42,889 nt of DNA from UBA2177 sp964487525 (GTDB lineage: Bacteria > Patescibacteriota > Dojkabacteria > SC72), in assembly GCA_964487525.1 (NCBI GenBank), contig CAZAQC010000002.1, forward strand, positions 1-42,889. The letters run 5' to 3'. The notes beneath the pieces were generated by a model. The model worked only from the letters and a program-made list of their open reading frames with translations, had not been told where the DNA came from and made no database searches. Each line of letters opens with the position of its first letter. The stretch's first letter is position 1. A program made the translations under genes and the position numbers. Shown here one piece after another: positions 16,748-24,913 of this stretch.

Positions 16748-18361
16748 ATGACAGAGAATTTTAATAATGATAAAGAAAGTAGCTTAGAAGAAAATTCAAA
16801 AAATATGGATAATTCAGAGCAAAAAGATGAAAGAAAGAGGTGGCAGGAGGAAACTGCAGATCGTATATTACAAAATTTCCCAGAACAAGAGGTCTATACT
16901 TTTGCGGCTGGTATAAGCCCATCTGGAACCGTTCACTTTGGAAATTTTAGAGATGTTATGACCTCCATTCCTATTATTGAAGAGTTAGAACAAAGGGGGA
17001 AAAAGACTAGATTCCTTTTCTCTTGGGATGATTATGATCGTTTTAGAAAAGTTCCTGCAGGTATCCCTGCTTCATTTGATCAATATATCGGGATGCCTTT
17101 GACAGAAGTGCCCGATCCCACTGGAGAGACAGAATCTTATGCTAAACATTTCCAGAAAGAATTTGAAGAGGCAGTGAAAGCCTTAGATATTAATATGGAG
17201 TACCACTACCAAACTAAAGAGTATAAGTCAGGAAAATACAATGAATTAATATTAGAAGCTATAGAGAAAAGAAAAGATATTGGTGAAATTTTACTTTCCC
17301 TAATGAGTGACAAAGGAAAAGAAGAAAAAGGGATAGATTCTAAGGAATATATAGAAAAATATTACCCTATTACTGTATATTCAAGATTTTCAGGAAAAGA
17401 TAACACAACAGTATTAAAATGCGATGGGTATAACATTACATATCGTTGCAATGATACAAAAAAAGAGGAAACTATTGATTTTAGAGAAACAGGAAATGTT
17501 AAATTACAATGGAAAGTTGATTGGCCAATGCGATGGAAGGCAGAGGGCGTGGTTTTCGAACCAGGAGGACATGATCATGCTTCTCCAGGAGGAAGTTTTG
17601 ATGCTTCAAGCAGGATAGCTAGGAAAGTTTTTAATATTGAACCTCCTGTTTTCGTAGGTTACGAATTTATAGGATTAAGGGGTTTAGACGGTAAAATGTC
17701 TGGATCCTCCGGATTGGCAATTTCTCCAGCGGAACTACTTAATATATACGAACCCGATATCTTAAAATGGCTATATCTTAGAAAAACACCCCATCAAAGT
17801 TTTCAACTGGCTTTCGATACGGAGATATTTAGACAATATGACGAATATGATCGAGATTTTCCAAAAGAACCCCCTGCAATACCATTCAGACAAGCTGTCG
17901 CTTTTGGAGAGACACTAAGATGGGACAGAGAAGAAGTATTTTCTTTCTTGGAAAGAATTAATCTAAAATATGATGAATCTTCAATAACGGAAAGACTTAA
18001 CAAGGCAAGGTACTGGCTTGAAAAATATAACCCAGAGGAAATGATTAAGATACGAGAGTCTATTAATTCGGAATACCTAACAAAAATGTCCGAAGAGAGT
18101 AAAGATATGATTGATCAACTAAGAAAATATATTATAAGCAATGAGACTTTAAATTTAGAAGACATAACTGCACTACTTTATGACATACCAAAAAAAGGCG
18201 AGATTGAAGTAACTCCAATAATTAAGAAAAGGCAAAAATTATTTTTTGAAGATATATATAATTTACTAATATCTTCGGATAAAGGACCTAGATTAGCAAC
18301 TTTTTTATGTGCATTGGATAGACAAAGAATTTTGGATTTGCTAAATATTAATGAGTTATAA
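16748..18361 (+). CDS. lysS: Lysyl-tRNA synthetase, class I
   Basis: 537 aa. Signature elements of the archaeal-type class I enzyme: HIGH-like PSGTVHFGN (58-66), FLFSWDDYDRFRKVP (89-103), EPGGHDHASPGGS (271-283) and KMSGSSG (316-322). A charged N-terminal 30 residues precede the catalytic fold; the C-terminal helical part binds the anticodon. It charges tRNA-Lys; a tRNA-Lys(CTT) gene lies at 35317-35389. No complete class II LysRS is in the window, only a shortened paralogue on the opposite strand. Its 3' end overlaps that operon's last gene by 14 nt. Confidence 0.95.
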   Translation: MTENFNNDKESSLEENSKNMDNSEQKDERKRWQEETADRILQNFPEQEVYTFAAGISPSGTVHFGNFRDVMTSIPIIEELEQRGKKTRFLFSWDDYDRFRKVPAGIPASFDQYIGMPLTEVPDPTGETESYAKHFQKEFEEAVKALDINMEYHYQTKEYKSGKYNELILEAIEKRKDIGEILLSLMSDKGKEEKGIDSKEYIEKYYPITVYSRFSGKDNTTVLKCDGYNITYRCNDTKKEETIDFRETGNVKLQWKVDWPMRWKAEGVVFEPGGHDHASPGGSFDASSRIARKVFNIEPPVFVGYEFIGLRGLDGKMSGSSGLAISPAELLNIYEPDILKWLYLRKTPHQSFQLAFDTEIFRQYDEYDRDFPKEPPAIPFRQAVAFGETLRWDREEVFSFLERINLKYDESSITERLNKARYWLEKYNPEEMIKIRESINSEYLTKMSEESKDMIDQLRKYIISNETLNLEDITALLYDIPKKGEIEVTPIIKKRQKLFFEDIYNLLISSDKGPRLATFLCALDRQRILDLLNINEL

Positions 18362-19325
18362 CATTTAATAATATTTTTTCCCCGGAACAATCAACGGAAA
18401 TTTCTCCACCTATAGGAAGTGTCAATTGTGGAAATGTATGGCCGAAATCAACATTTGCAACAATTGGTATTTTTTTTAAAACACTCTTACTTTTTATTAT
18501 GTCTTTTAATACATCTAAATCTATTTTACTCTTTTCACTAAATCTACCAATTAGAAGACCCTTAACATAAGAAAAACCATTAATATCTATTAACGATTGT
18601 AAATCTCTGTCAAATTCTTCAGCAATACATTTATCCTCTATCAACAAAATACTCCCTTTGAGGGAAGGCATATATCTAGTACCCTTAAGTAGATTAAAAA
18701 CGGAGAGCGTCCCTCCCAACAAGATCCCTTTGCGTTTTCCTGGATTCATAATTTGAATCCCTACATTATCATAATATCTTCTATCCTCCTGATCTTTATA
18801 CCATTTATCATCACTCCAGTTATTACTACTTACTATGTTAAATCCCTTATTTGAAAATATACATTTCTTAAAATACTCTACTGTATACTTGTCTAGATAT
18901 TTTTGTCCAAAACTTGAGAAATGAGGACCATAATATGTTACAAGACCAGTCATTTTGTATATTGCATTAAGAAGGACTGTGATATCAGAATAGCCACATA
19001 AAATTTTGGGGTTTTTTGCAATTAATTCCCAATCTATATATTCTAATATCTGATTAGTATTATAACCACCTATCGAAGTTAATATTCCATTGATATCTTT
19101 ATTCAAGAAGGAACTGTGTAAATCATCTATTCGGTTTTTGATAGAAGAAGAGTTCCACATATCTCTATTCTTAGAATTAGGAGCATATGAAATCTTCAAC
19201 CCATATCTATTACTAAGATTCTTTTCCGCTATTTCTATACATTCTTGGGGAACAAAAGATAGACTTCGAGATGGAGAGATTACTCTGATTTTTGATTTTT
19301 TTCTTAACTTTTCACCAAAAATAAT
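18348..19325 (-). CDS. S66 peptidase (LD-carboxypeptidase/MccF-like); start codon uncertain
   Basis: About 325 aa if begun at an ATT at 19325 or 19322. The conserved N-terminus RVISPSRSLS lies upstream of the first usual start (TTG at 19199), and there is no ATG/GTG/TTG between it and a TAA at 19341-19343. The nucleophile is in CGYSDIT; LLIEDK supplies the Glu and GHTFPQ the His of the Ser-Glu-His triad; LTSIGGYNTNQ and GPHFSSFG are family marks. S66 members trim the terminal D-Ala from murein tetrapeptides, or, as MccF, cut toxic aminoacyl-nucleotides. The gene follows the EpmA-like LysRS paralogue directly. Confidence 0.8.
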   Translation of the reverse strand: MIFGEKLRKKSKIRVISPSRSLSFVPQECIEIAEKNLSNRYGLKISYAPNSKNRDMWNSSSIKNRIDDLHSSFLNKDINGILTSIGGYNTNQILEYIDWELIAKNPKILCGYSDITVLLNAIYKMTGLVTYYGPHFSSFGQKYLDKYTVEYFKKCIFSNKGFNIVSSNNWSDDKWYKDQEDRRYYDNVGIQIMNPGKRKGILLGGTLSVFNLLKGTRYMPSLKGSILLIEDKCIAEEFDRDLQSLIDINGFSYVKGLLIGRFSEKSKIDLDVLKDIIKSKSVLKKIPIVANVDFGHTFPQLTLPIGGEISVDCSGEKILLNVITH

Positions 19326-19330
19326 GGTTT

Positions 19331-20299
19331 TTAAAAAATATTAACTTCCCTGATATTATTTGATTCCGTAAAGAACATTATCATTCTATCGATACTTATC
19401 GAAGCACCTACCAAAGGTGGCATTCCATAGTTAAGAGCTTCTTCAAAAGCACTATCTTCAGGATAAATTTTGACTCCCATCTTTCTTTTTTCTTCTCGTT
19501 GTTTTTCCAGATTTTTCCTAACAATAATTGCATCATTCTCCTCTAAACTCCCATCTATTATTTTCTTTCCAGATATATATCCTCCAAACTTAAGAACCTG
19601 TTCATTGAAATCTGGATTTCTTTTGCTATAAGGACTTATACCTGCAGGGTAGCTATACACAAAAGTTGGTTGCTTAAGATGGGGGGCTACTGTTACCTTG
19701 AAAAGACTAAGTAACATGGAATCTGTGTCTTTCTCAACAATATTGTTTTTTGTAAACAGCTTTTTTATATCTTCTTTCCCTAATGAATAGATGTCTATTC
19801 CTAAATATTCTTTAAATGCCTCGTAAAAAGTAATCTTTTTCCATTCTTTTGAAATATCAACCTCATTTTCAAACCATTTTATTTTATATTTATTCAAAAC
19901 TTTTCTAGAAATTTCAGAAAAAAGCTTTTCAATATATTCCATCATCCAAAAATGATCCTTATATGAACGATAAAACTCTAAAGATGTGTATTCTGACCTT
20001 GATATATTCTCAGAATCTCCACCTCTGAATTGTTTTCCTATCTCAAAAACTCCTTCAATCCCCCCTATTATCATTTGCTTTAGATACAATTCTGAAGAAA
20101 CTCTTAAATACTGATCTTTTCTGTAATTATTATTTCTTACAATATATGGTTCACTATACCCACCGTTAAAAATATCATTGAGAATTGGAGTTTCTATTTC
20201 TATATTACCGCTATTTATTAAAATCTCCCTACAAGCGTGAATTATCTGAGACCTTCTTAGAACATTTTTTCTAACATCGTTTTCTTGTAACAAAATCAA
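19331..20299 (-). CDS. EpmA/GenX-like class II lysyl-tRNA synthetase paralogue
   Basis: 322 aa from a TTG at 20299; an AAGGAG-preceded ATA start 42 nt upstream is possible. It has only the class II catalytic domain, without the OB-fold anticodon-binding domain: motif 1 around IEIETPILND, motif 2 at FRGGDSENISRSEYTSLEFY, PTFVYSYPA as in EpmA, and motif 3 GASISIDRMIMFF. EpmA attaches (beta-)lysine to EF-P; other paralogues make aminoacyl-adenylates for other acceptors. Motif 2 is diverged from the usual NPEFTMLE. No efp gene is in the window. Together with the neighbouring S66 enzyme, amino-acid transfer to a small molecule or peptide is an option. Confidence 0.75.
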   Translation of the reverse strand: MILLQENDVRKNVLRRSQIIHACREILINSGNIEIETPILNDIFNGGYSEPYIVRNNNYRKDQYLRVSSELYLKQMIIGGIEGVFEIGKQFRGGDSENISRSEYTSLEFYRSYKDHFWMMEYIEKLFSEISRKVLNKYKIKWFENEVDISKEWKKITFYEAFKEYLGIDIYSLGKEDIKKLFTKNNIVEKDTDSMLLSLFKVTVAPHLKQPTFVYSYPAGISPYSKRNPDFNEQVLKFGGYISGKKIIDGSLEENDAIIVRKNLEKQREEKRKMGVKIYPEDSAFEEALNYGMPPLVGASISIDRMIMFFTESNNIREVNIF

Positions 20300-20337
20300 A
20301 CCTGAGATATCGGAGACTATTTCTTTATAATCAATAT

Positions 20338-20553
20338 TTATTCTAGAAGATCTCCTTTTTTAAAAATTTCTTCAACTTTTACCGCAGGAAGCCCTCCACT
20401 TCTTAAAATAGAATGAGAGATTTTTTCTATTTCAAAGTGTTCTTGATTATTAAAATCCTCAAAAGATTCCTTCGGGACTTTATATATACTATTCCTAAAC
20501 TTGTAAATTTTGTGTACCAATCCTTCAGTTAGATAAGTATCTTTATTTATCAT
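20338..20553 (-). CDS. N-lobe fragment of a kinase-like protein (probably truncated)
   Basis: 71 aa. TEGLVHKIYKFRNSIYKVPK followed by a helix and GGLPAVKVEEIFKKGDLL looks like the N-lobe of an APH/protein-kinase-like fold, including the ATP-Lys in IYKVPK, but the catalytic loop is missing: translation stops at 20338. It overlaps the upstream membrane gene by 11 nt, and the next gene's open frame begins within its end, so a deletion may have joined the two. Could also be a real small protein. Confidence 0.5.
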   Translation of the reverse strand: MINKDTYLTEGLVHKIYKFRNSIYKVPKESFEDFNNQEHFEIEKISHSILRSGGLPAVKVEEIFKKGDLLE

Positions 20554-21226
20554 TCTTTTTTATAAGAATTTTTTGTTGAATAACAGGAGTTAATATCTTT
20601 AACAACGGTAACGCAATTAATATATTTACAACCATTCCACCAATAACCCATCCAAAGATTGCAGCATTTAAAGCATTATCGGGAATTAAACCAAAAATAT
20701 TTAAACCCCTAAGAGTATAATTTGCAGAAAACAATTGCCCTATAAAAACCAAAAGAATAAATGCCACATAATCTATAAATTTTTTTAATCTATAATCTAA
20801 ATTCTTTATATATTTGAAACCAGCTACAACTATAAAAACTCCAATTACATTACCCCAGGCTAACAAAAAGGCATAAATAGTAAAAGTTCCACTTATTATA
20901 GCTCCAAGTAGAAGACCCAAGTATAACCCAACAAATGCCTCTCTTCTAAACCATAAAGCAAAGAGAGTATAAAAGGCTGCACCAACATAAAAAGACGACA
21001 CACTAAATATACCTGTTGGTACTCCTATTACACCAATATAATCCAATATTGCTGTTAATCCAGCAATTACACCTATTAGAACGAAATCTAATTTTTTCAT
21101 CCCATATGTAAATAAAATTAATTCTGTTATTATAACTCCAACTATCTTAGCTAGCAATATTCCTTGAAGGAATAAGCTTATTTTTTGTTTTTCACTAAAG
21201 AAAGAAAGCAAACAGATACCATACAA
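20543..21226 (-). CDS. Polytopic membrane protein, unknown (transporter-like)
   Basis: 227 aa from a TTG at 21226, with about six hydrophobic segments; the frame stays open and hydrophobic for some 20 codons upstream, so the true start may be further up. Gly-rich helices with few charges and size resemble ECF-transporter S components, but no family signature is sure. First gene of the operon with the kinase fragment, LysRS paralogue and S66 peptidase, which suggests import or export of a compound they handle. Confidence 0.6.
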   Translation of the reverse strand: MYGICLLSFFSEKQKISLFLQGILLAKIVGVIITELILFTYGMKKLDFVLIGVIAGLTAILDYIGVIGVPTGIFSVSSFYVGAAFYTLFALWFRREAFVGLYLGLLLGAIISGTFTIYAFLLAWGNVIGVFIVVAGFKYIKNLDYRLKKFIDYVAFILLVFIGQLFSANYTLRGLNIFGLIPDNALNAAIFGWVIGGMVVNILIALPLLKILTPVIQQKILIKKNDK

Positions 21227-21261
21227 ATATGCAATAAAAAATATTTGAGTTATACTTAAAT

Positions 21262-21435
21262 ATGAAAAAGAATAACAGAGAATACTACTTCATTGACCTA
21301 AATATTACTAATATGAAGATAGTTAATTGGGGAATATCCTCTACAGCAACTCTTACTGGAGAAACTCTAGACAAGAATGTTCACAGGATATTTCTTACTA
21401 AAGGACAATATAATAAACTAAAAACTCTTCTATGA
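21262..21435 (+). CDS. Small hypothetical protein
   Basis: 57 aa, beginning MKKNNREYYFIDLN and ending KGQYNKLKTLL. Its TGA overlaps the next start codon (ATGA at 21432), a sign of translational coupling and so of a real gene. No family recognised; mostly beta-strand in appearance. Confidence 0.6.
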   Translation: MKKNNREYYFIDLNITNMKIVNWGISSTATLTGETLDKNVHRIFLTKGQYNKLKTLL

Positions 21436-22190
21436 CCGAATACACAGATACTGAAGAAAAAGAATATACTGAACTTAGGATTGATGAGCATATCCTAATA
21501 GGAGAGAAACATATACGACTAGGATATAACCAAGAAGACAACGATTCATTTTCAGGATTATTAGAGAAAAATAAAGATTCAATATTTGTACTAGAATCTA
21601 ATCCTTCTTCTCCCAGTGCTTATGCGGACACTAAAGATAGTTTTATGTCTCAAACTTTTAAATATGCAACAGACCAAAAGAGTGATCTAGTGATATTAGA
21701 TGATGAAGAAATAAATAGTAATCGTTTTAGGATGTGGAAAGAAGCTGGTAGCAATATATCGATTGAAGAATTCGATTATATGAGTTCTCTCCTTTTCATA
21801 CAGAAAGAATTAAATACCCAAAGTACTGAGGATATTCTTAGCACTATAGAAAACTCCTCTCTTGATGACACCCGAAAGAATACATATTACAAAGTATATG
21901 AGAAGTATCTCAGCATTTTTACAGAGAATAAAGGTCAAGAAGAATTAAACAAAATATATAATTTAATATCTTCCTTTATAAGTTATGATAGTGCATGTAG
22001 AGAGATATATTATCAAAGAAAAGTATCTGAAATTATTAAGAATAATCCTGAAAGAAAAATATTTGCAGTATTTGGAGAATCCCATCTAGAAGGGATTTCT
22101 AAAACTATACAGGATCCCAACTTTAGAAGGAATCTCCCCTCAGGAGCAAAGATGAAATTCCAACTTTCAGTTGTAGAAAATTTAGAATAA
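21432..22190 (+). CDS. Hypothetical protein, possibly TraB/GumN-like
   Basis: 252 aa, acidic, soluble, with no signal peptide. HILIGEKHIRLGY near residue 20, VLESNPSS near 54 and IFAVFGESHLEGI near the C-terminus (about residue 213) suggest the pair of GxxH and GE-x-H motifs seen in the TraB/PrgY/GumN and EreA-like folds. This is a weak call. It is coupled to the small 57-aa gene. A bidirectional-type hairpin follows its stop. Confidence 0.4.
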   Translation: MTEYTDTEEKEYTELRIDEHILIGEKHIRLGYNQEDNDSFSGLLEKNKDSIFVLESNPSSPSAYADTKDSFMSQTFKYATDQKSDLVILDDEEINSNRFRMWKEAGSNISIEEFDYMSSLLFIQKELNTQSTEDILSTIENSSLDDTRKNTYYKVYEKYLSIFTENKGQEELNKIYNLISSFISYDSACREIYYQRKVSEIIKNNPERKIFAVFGESHLEGISKTIQDPNFRRNLPSGAKMKFQLSVVENLE

Positions 22191-22221
22191 ATATTTTACT
22201 TCGACTTGAATCGTATTCCAT

Positions 22222-22246
22222 AAAAAAAAGGAGGCCTATTGCCTCC
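22222..22246 (-). terminator. Intrinsic terminator
   Basis: On the minus strand GGAGGC-loop-GCCTCC is followed by eight T (22229 to 22222). It ends the secreted protein gene at 22275. The plus-strand side has only a C/T-rich tail, so it may act weakly on the opposite gene as well. This is the only convincing terminator in the window. Confidence 0.8.
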
Positions 22247-22274
22247 CCTTCTTCTCGTTTTCTAAAATAACGAA

Positions 22275-22692
22275 TTACTCCATCCTATCACATACACCAT
22301 TACCATCTACATCAACAAAGTTACCACCCTTATGCTGACCACCACTTCCATTTCTCTGACCATTACCCAATCCTAATTCAGATCTAATGGCATTAGCTTC
22401 TTCTGTTTTACCTTCGTGTGCTAATCTATATGCTTCAGCAAATTTATCAAAATCTTCTTGTGATGTAACCTTTCTCAAAACACCTGGCTCTCTTCCATCC
22501 TCAGTCATAAGTGTTTTCCAACNNNNNNNNNNCTTTCTCTTCCATTACTTTAGCCATTTCTAATTCTCTCTCCTCTGTGTGATTAGGACCGAAAACAGTA
22601 TAATCACCTCTGTAAGCAGAAACTCTAGAAATACCAAATATTGAAAACACACTAAACACTAATACTCCTAATAAAAGAATTTTCTTATTCAT
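22275..22692 (-). CDS. Secreted protein with EF-hand-like C-terminus, interrupted by assembly gap
   Basis: Two open pieces flank 10 N. The left piece in gene order has a signal peptide (ending VSAYRG); the right piece reads WKTLMTEDGREPG, then EDFDKFAEAYRLAHEGKTEE and ends VDVDGNGVCDRME, a calcium-loop-like DxDGNGxxD sequence. The two join in frame only if the real gap is a multiple of 3 nt, since the known bases are 408. Downstream of the membrane protein and ECF sigma genes on the same strand; probably a target or partner of that operon. Confidence 0.75.
22523..22532. other. Assembly gap (10 N)
   Basis: A run of ten N inside the secreted protein gene. The true length is unknown. Confidence 1.
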
Positions 22693-22751
22693 ATTATGTA
22701 AGATAATAATTAAAATAAACTATAGATACCTATACTATATATTACGCAAAT

Positions 22752-23474
22752 TTAATTATTTTCTTGCATTCTTCTTCCCATACCTCCCCAAGGACGAATC
22801 TCAGAAGCTTCAAAAACGTTACCCGGTAATGCCTCTCCCAATATCTTTATCTTTTCCCCAACACTTAAAACAACTCTAGATCTTATATTTGCATCACCAT
22901 ACCCAATACTCCATTCCTTACCATTTAAATCCTTTAACACTATTTCCTCTGTCTCCTCATTGATGCTTACTATTTCTCCGGAAAGAAACCCTTCCTCAGG
23001 TCTCATCCATATCTCATCTCTCCTATCAAATGTGTGTGTATAGAAAGAAATATTTTCAGAGAATATGTCATTCAATCTTTGTGAGAAACCGAATATATAC
23101 AGCATTGAACCTATGAGAATTGTGACAGTAATATTAATTAAAACTTTTTTACCAGCAGATAGCCTATATCCTCCCTCTGTGTTTTTAAAATTATAGTAAG
23201 CTACAAAGAGGAAAAACACTGTTAGAAGAATCCAAAGTACTGGTATTGAAAGAAATATCCACTCTACAATATCCTTGCTTAAGGAAAAATCTAATACGGA
23301 ATCATTATTTATCAAAAGATACATTATGATTGCAAAGCCAATAGATCCAAGAATTAGATTAATACCAAACAGAATCCAAACAAAAGAACCCTTTAGCATA
23401 AATTGCCACTTTGGTATTGGTTTTATATTCCCTTCTTTTATCTTTTCTAATACTTTTTTACTTATTTTTCCCAT
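22752..23474 (-). CDS. Membrane protein encoded with ECF sigma factor
   Basis: 240 aa. The N-terminal 25 residues are cytosolic, then three membrane helices (about 27-55, 70-92, 109-127), then an outer domain from about 130 to 240 with LSGEIVSINEETEEIVLKDL, an OB/SH3-like beta repeat. The start overlaps the sigma gene by 17 nt. Position and topology suit an anti-sigma or signal-sensing partner, though no ZAS zinc motif is present in its N-terminus. Confidence 0.65.
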   Translation of the reverse strand: MGKISKKVLEKIKEGNIKPIPKWQFMLKGSFVWILFGINLILGSIGFAIIMYLLINNDSVLDFSLSKDIVEWIFLSIPVLWILLTVFFLFVAYYNFKNTEGGYRLSAGKKVLINITVTILIGSMLYIFGFSQRLNDIFSENISFYTHTFDRRDEIWMRPEEGFLSGEIVSINEETEEIVLKDLNGKEWSIGYGDANIRSRVVLSVGEKIKILGEALPGNVFEASEIRPWGGMGRRMQENN

Positions 23475-24024
23475 TTGTATCTATTAACTCCTTTAATTTA
23501 ACCTTTGCTCTACTAATCAATGAGCCTACTGTTCCAGATGATATATGTAATATTTCTGATATCTCATTATAGTCCATTTCTTCAAAATACTTTAGCACTA
23601 AAACATCTCTGTATTTAGAATCTAATTTAGATAGTTCTATTTCAAGTTCTTTAAATGAATCTTTTTGCATATATTCCTTCTCTATATCCAAACCTGATGC
23701 TAAGTTTTCAAGGATATTATTCTCTGGATCATTCACAATCTCTAATCTTCTTCTCTTGTTCTTCCTTAAGAAAGATACTGCTTCATTATGTGCAATTCTA
23801 TATATCCAGTTGGAAAACTTGTATTTAGAATTATAGCTATTAAGACTTCTATATGCTTTTATGAAGACCTCTTGTAATATATCTTCGGCATCTTCTGTAT
23901 TAATATACAGTAACCTCTTAATATATCTTTTGAGTTTTTCCTCATATCTCTCAACAAGATATCTGTAATTAGTAGAATCTTTTAATGTTAATCTTACAAT
24001 CCTTTTATCATCAAGTTTGGACAT
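23458..24024 (-). CDS. RNA polymerase ECF sigma factor
   Basis: 188 aa, two-domain ECF-type. Sigma region 2 (about 19-88) includes DAEDILQEVFIKAYR and FSNWIYRIAHNEAVSFLR; region 4 (about 125-178) has LDSKYRDVLVLKYFEEMDY and the helix-turn-helix EISEILHISSGTVGSLISRA. Such factors redirect RNA polymerase upon an envelope or stress signal, and are usually controlled by a membrane anti-sigma in the next gene, as here. It is divergent from the heliorhodopsin gene with 96 nt between. Confidence 0.9.
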   Translation of the reverse strand: MSKLDDKRIVRLTLKDSTNYRYLVERYEEKLKRYIKRLLYINTEDAEDILQEVFIKAYRSLNSYNSKYKFSNWIYRIAHNEAVSFLRKNKRRRLEIVNDPENNILENLASGLDIEKEYMQKDSFKELEIELSKLDSKYRDVLVLKYFEEMDYNEISEILHISSGTVGSLISRAKVKLKELIDTNGKNK

Positions 24025-24030
24025 GTGACT

Positions 24031-24036
24031 ATTCTA
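24031..24036 (-). promoter_or_regulatory. -10 box TAGAAT of the ECF sigma operon
   Basis: Ends 6 nt before the ATG at 24024, in line with the leaderless pattern of the window. Confidence 0.45.
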
Positions 24037-24120
24037 ACATTTATTGAATACTAAATAGTTATTGTGTAATTTCTCTTCTTTTTATATCATTTAATATAGA
24101 TTAACTTTAATTTTAATTAT

Positions 24121-24891
24121 ATGAAAAACGATCAATTAAAAGGTTTAAACAAATTTAATCTATTTATGGGAGCTCTCCATTTTATTCAGGCTTGTGTAGT
24201 ATTCTTCTTAAGTGACCCTGAAAAAGGAATAGTACCAATAACTATAAATTTCTTAAAATATGATCAAGTATTAGGTAAACTTCTGCCTGAAACAAAAGAG
24301 TTGTTTACAGTAAATCTGGCTTGGTTTGTTATTGCATTCTTCCTGCTAAGTTCCTTTGCACACTTCTTCATTGCAACAACATACAAAAAGAAATATGAAA
24401 GTGATTTAATGATAGGAATTAACAAAGTAAGATGGTTTGAATATGCATTAAGTGCAAGCGTAATGATGGTAGCTATTAGTTTGCTCTCAGGAATCTATGA
24501 CCTATCTAGTCTTGTTATGATATTTGTTTTAGATGCACTGATGAACCTTTTAGGTTTAGCCATGGAGAAAGAGAATCAAGGAAAATCAAAATTAAATTGG
24601 TTTACCTTCATTCTAGGATGTATAACAGGAATAGTTCCATGGATAGTATTTGGAATATATGTATATGGTGCTACAGAGTATGGTGGTGGTAATATCCCTG
24701 ATTTTGTATATTGGATATATGTTTCAATATTCCTCTTCTTTAATAGCTTTGCTATTAATATGTACTTACAATACAAGAAAGTTGGAGCATGGAAAAACTA
24801 TCTCTATGGAGAAAAAGCATATATTGTCCTCAGCCTTGTTGCAAAAACTTTGCTCGCATGGCAAGTTTTTGGAGGGACATTAAGACCGTAA
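24121..24891 (+). CDS. Heliorhodopsin
   Basis: 256 aa, seven hydrophobic helices. Diagnostic residues match heliorhodopsins: His20 and His81, the TM3 motif RWFEYALSAS with counterion Glu107, Glu149, and the TM7 retinal-binding Lys242 in SLVAKTLLAWQ. LLSGIYDLSSLVMIF and YLYGEKAY are also family-typical. The N-terminus faces the cytosol in this family, opposite to type 1 rhodopsins. It is thought to be a light sensor or enzyme modulator, not a pump. No carotenoid or retinal synthesis gene is in the window, so retinal must come from elsewhere. It shares an upstream region with an ECF sigma operon and is followed after 22 nt by Cys-rich protein genes on the same strand. Confidence 0.95.
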   Translation: MKNDQLKGLNKFNLFMGALHFIQACVVFFLSDPEKGIVPITINFLKYDQVLGKLLPETKELFTVNLAWFVIAFFLLSSFAHFFIATTYKKKYESDLMIGINKVRWFEYALSASVMMVAISLLSGIYDLSSLVMIFVLDALMNLLGLAMEKENQGKSKLNWFTFILGCITGIVPWIVFGIYVYGATEYGGGNIPDFVYWIYVSIFLFFNSFAINMYLQYKKVGAWKNYLYGEKAYIVLSLVAKTLLAWQVFGGTLRP

Positions 24892-24913
24892 ATAATATTT
24901 TAATCATACATAT

